This document shows, one piece after another, positions 17,955 through 20,119 of a stretch of DNA of 20,119 nucleotides. Made by a program: the position numbers and the translations under genes. The first letter of the stretch is position 1, and every line of letters starts with the position of its first letter. This stretch comes from Podochytrium sp. JEL0797. Lineage: Eukaryota > Chytridiomycota > Chytridiomycetes > Chytridiales > Chytriomycetaceae. The stretch covers positions 1 through 20,119 of the forward strand of contig JADGJG010000435.1 in the NCBI GenBank assembly GCA_027596195.1. Reading direction: 5' to 3'. The notes below the pieces were generated by a model. The model was not told the origin of the DNA and made no database searches. It saw only the letters and a list, made by a program, of their open reading frames with translations.

Positions 17955-18710
17955 TTAAATTCCAGGTTTGAAGAGGATGAGAAGGGCCGTTTGTGGAGGA
18001 TAAGGCGTTTCCTTGAGGAGAGGAGGCGTCGATTGGTGGGATTTGATTATGCGGCTGGAGTTAAATACCTCAACGAAGTCTAGACACTGACCAGCCAGTT
18101 TTTTTACAAACAGTGTGGTCACTTTCCCCCTACAATTCAGTACTGTTTTTTTTGAAGAAGAAGCGCGTTTCGGAATTGTCAGATATGCAAATCTTTGAGA
18201 AAAAAAGAGAGGTGACTCACGGCTAAATCGTCGCCTGCGTATGACCCCCCCTGTGGAGGCTGATGGGGTCAAAACCATTTGCGAGGTATCGAGACCATCT
18301 GCAATGAGAAAAAGTTTGTGAGAATCCCCAGATCGGGGATCCCACATAAAAATAATCCCACCCCTCGGGCAACTTGGACCGGTGACACGTGAAGGTGCTG
18401 CCGGATTCCCTTGGCTCAATGAGGGCAGATTGGAAAGGAGGAAGTTGAAAGGAAGGAAGGCAGTCTTGGCCTTAACTTCGTTCTTGCCTGACAAGAAAAG
18501 GTAGTTAGTTTTATGCCATAAAAGATTTGAGGGTAGTGGAGTGCAAAAAGCCAAGTGTGTACCTTTGTATCACTTGGTGGTGGTTCCCCTTTCTATTGGA
18601 TTTGTCAGACAGGAAATGGGAGGAAAGAGTGGGCGCTGAGATAAAAAATTCACCTTTGGGCGACACGGATTCAAAAGATCTTGATCGTGCTGCCAGTTCT
18701 TAGAGACCAT
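17955..18710 (-). CDS. Four-exon minus-strand gene model, unassigned
   Basis: Exons 18710-18654, 18592-18574, 18487-18221 and 18142-17955 sum to 531 nt and give 176 aa without a stop. The start reads MVSKNWQHDQDLLNPCRPK. The introns have good signals: GTGAAT with CTGAC and CAATAG (61 nt), GTGATA with CTAAC and a pyrimidine-rich TTTTCTTGTCAG (86 nt), and GTGAGT with CTGAC and ACAG (78 nt). Exon 2 is only 19 nt. The product is Pro/Ser-rich, basic near RRRRFS, with a hydrophobic stretch GGIIFMWDPRSGDSHKLFLI. I recognise no domain. The alternative donor at 18562 would bring in a stop. The last intron coincides with a sequence repeated at 20007-20081. It is a multiple of three and open, so retention is possible. 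Confidence 0.45.
18143..18220 (-). repeat. Duplicated intron-like element, copy 1
   Basis: On the minus strand this 78-nt segment begins GTGAGTCA and ends AAACAG, with TATCTGACAATTCC as branch region and a CTTCTTCTTC tract. The copy at 20007-20081 matches it closely, with 57 consecutive identical bases, one substitution in the A/T run, and 2 bases missing near the 5' end. Similarity stops within a few bases of the predicted splice sites. Confidence 0.8.
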
Positions 18711-18763
18711 TAAATGTAATGAAAGAGAACAGTTAGTTTCGATATACAAGAGTTAAGACGTTG

Positions 18764-19027
18764 ATGGGGAGAGGTGAAGGCATGTGTGATAAGGAGTCTC
18801 GGATTTTGCTTGAAAAAGTAAAGTCTTCCGGAAAAAAAGACCTGTCAAAAGTCTTAAGAAAAACCGACCTCACTGTCATGCCTCCAACCGGCCAAGAGCA
18901 ACCCGTCCTCAGTGTGGAACTTCTTAACGAACACAAAGATCGAGAGGGTGTCGAGACCTTAAAAAGAGACCCCTCTAGGAATTTGGCACTGTCTCCTGAT
19001 CACGGCGCACAACTGCGAAAGAGATGA
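18764..19027 (+). CDS. Lys-rich open frame, doubtful gene
   Basis: ATG 18764 opens an 87-codon frame that is Lys/Glu-rich (ILLEKVKSSGKKDLSKVLRK). It starts only 53 bases from the start of the minus-strand gene at 18710. No splice sites or domains support it, and the opposite strand is also open here. It may be part of the decayed MYND locus that follows. Confidence 0.25.
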   Translation: MGRGEGMCDKESRILLEKVKSSGKKDLSKVLRKTDLTVMPPTGQEQPVLSVELLNEHKDREGVETLKRDPSRNLALSPDHGAQLRKR

Positions 19028-19755
19028 CGAGCCGTTCTTCAAATCAGTGCTGAGCAATCCGAACGCGTCCACGCTTCACCGTGCGTTGGCTGCGTCTGCT
19101 CGCGGCACCCACTTCAACCGTTGAGAACAAAACTCCAAAGCCTCCGCAAGCCAGTTCCGAAAGGCCTTATTGCTTCGCGATTCATTGACTCCGAAAGAAC
19201 TCGGGGAGCAAATCATTGTCAACCAGGAGCACGAAATTGCTTCCATCGGGGAATATTTGTTGCGCGCCCTTTCTCCACGGGGTTTACCTGCAACTCATGG
19301 GAGTGGACAATTATTTCTCGGGGGAGGAGATCTCCAAGCTCATGGTTGAGCTCGACTAGATGCCGCCATTACCAAGGTTGTTCGCGCTGGCCCGCTTTTT
19401 TCCGCCTCAACGAGAAGCAGCCGAGTGCCCAATCTTTCAGGAAAAGATCATGCGTATTCCTGGGCTGGAGTGTAGTGGGTGTGGTGCTTTATCCTGCAAT
19501 ACATTAAGCGGAAAGGAAGTGAGGCTCAAGAAGTGTCAGCAATGTCTCGCGCAGTATTACTGCTCTCCAGAGTGCCAACGCGTGGATTGGAAACGCGGCC
19601 ATAAGCTAATCTGTCGTGCGCCTGAAAAGCTCGTCTGATTCGATCTGGTGCACGTTCACGGCCTCACCAATCCCAAGTAAGGGGAAATGAATGGGACTGT
19701 TTATGAAGGTGTAGGGTCCGCGACTCCAAATGCTGATGCTGAAGTCGCCAAGTGA
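19023..19755 (+). pseudogene. Decayed MYND zinc-finger gene
   Basis: Fragments of one protein lie in order in changing frames: PFFKSVLSNPNASTLHRALA, then TGA (19122-19124), then SLTPKELGEQIIVNQEHEIA, then a frame change near 19272, then HGVYLQLMGVDNYFSGEEIS ending at TAG (19357-19359), a further shift, and then the MYND finger. The finger at 19471-19614 is intact: C-x2-C, 17 residues, C-x2-C, YYC, C-x3-C spacing and a final H-x3-C. MYND fingers bind Pro-rich peptides and are found in many fungal and protist proteins. Afterwards TGA (19636), TAA (19678) and TGA (19753) interrupt VHVHGLTNP and EMNGTVYEGVGSATP. No intron arrangement explains all breaks. The short open frame 19360-19638 carrying the finger alone could still be expressed. 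Confidence 0.72.
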
Positions 19756-20119
19756 ATTATTTCGCCTATTGGTCGTGGAAGAGAACACGCTGTTGTCACG
19801 CGTGTTATTTTCCCCCCCTTTGGGAGGCTACTTAGGTCTTCAGACTCTGACAAAAACTCAAATCCGAACGACGCTCGCGGCAATTACATCTCATGACACT
19901 TTTTCGTGTCCAACCTCCATCGAGCCAATCCGCTGCGATGGAGGTTATTCAGATCCCTTCATTCAGATCACTTGCATGCTGTCTACGACGCAACGTTTCA
20001 TTCCTACTGTATTTTTTGAAGAAGAAGCGCGTTTCGGAATTGTCAGATATGCAAATCTTTGAGAAAAAAAGAGATGACTCATCTTCCATTGGCGTTGGCA
20101 TAGTTTTCTACTTTGTGGA
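19756..20119. other. Tail of the window, possible remains of the MYND locus
   Basis: An open plus-strand frame runs to a TGA at about 20060-20062 and ends FEEEARFGIVRYANL, inside the repeat. It has no start or domain of its own and may be the eroded C-terminus of the MYND gene. Nothing else is supported. Confidence 0.3.
20007..20081 (-). repeat. Duplicated intron-like element, copy 2
   Basis: This matches 18143-18220 over nearly its whole length. On the minus strand its left edge is ATGAGTCA where copy 1 has GTGAGTCA, so the donor GT is absent, while the ACAG end is kept. It therefore cannot splice in the same way and would be a relic or a non-spliced copy. Confidence 0.8.

Noticed and set aside
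1..20119. tRNA, rRNA or CRISPR features
   Set aside because: No tRNA-like B-box/T-loop arrangement in a foldable context, no rRNA stretch and no regularly spaced repeats were seen on reading both strands. A covariance-model scan would be decisive.

Overview
The window reads as nuclear DNA of a eukaryote with a compact genome. Genes lie on both strands, spacers are mostly a few hundred bases or less, and many genes are cut by short GT-AG introns (46 to about 86 nt, some with CTGAC- or TACTAAT-like branch sites). Several 3' ends carry AATAAA at or inside the stop codon. The gene content (PLAC8, F-box, RNF216-type RBR ligase, MYND finger, VWA, RGG/polyQ protein) fits an early-diverging fungus. 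A chytrid is my best guess, but this rests on overall style and not on a diagnostic marker.

Layout. 431-1414 (+) is a four-exon, Gln-rich PLAC8 protein, preceded by a probable 5'-UTR intron. 1487-2022 (+) encodes a small helical protein. 2181-3106 (+) is an F-box protein with one unresolved frame change. 3210-3710 (+) is a small membrane protein. 4183-5185 (+) is a basic, two-exon protein behind a TATA box. 5301-5996 (+) is a single-exon cytidine/dCMP-deaminase-fold protein. 5997-6789 is a spacer with a duplicated block. 6790-8891 (-) is a three-exon RBR E3 ligase. It shares a 161-bp divergent promoter region with 9053-9676 (+), an unknown three-exon gene. 10039-11638 (+) is a Q-rich, RGG-box protein. 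11760-12213 (+) is a small protein with a Dpy-30-like motif. 12563-13113 (-) is a gene or pseudogene with an early in-frame TAG. 13520-16759 (+) is a 1039-residue VWA protein with an intact MIDAS site.

From 16760 to the end the sequence is more repetitive and decayed. It holds a minus-strand exon resembling the end of a VOC/glyoxalase domain (16834-16956), an inverted dispersed repeat, a four-exon minus-strand gene model (17955-18710), and a MYND-finger pseudogene with several stops and frame changes (19023-19755). A repeat of about 77 bp occurs at 18143-18220 and 20007-20081. In the first place its ends match a predicted intron almost exactly.

The genes do not form an obvious pathway. Two act in ubiquitin-related processes (F-box, RBR), two encode Gln-rich low-complexity proteins, and most of the rest are unassigned. 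The most interesting signals are the duplicated intron-like element, the membrane hairpin inserted inside the IBR domain of the RBR ligase, the embedding of TAA stops in AATAAA at four genes, and the in-frame TAG.
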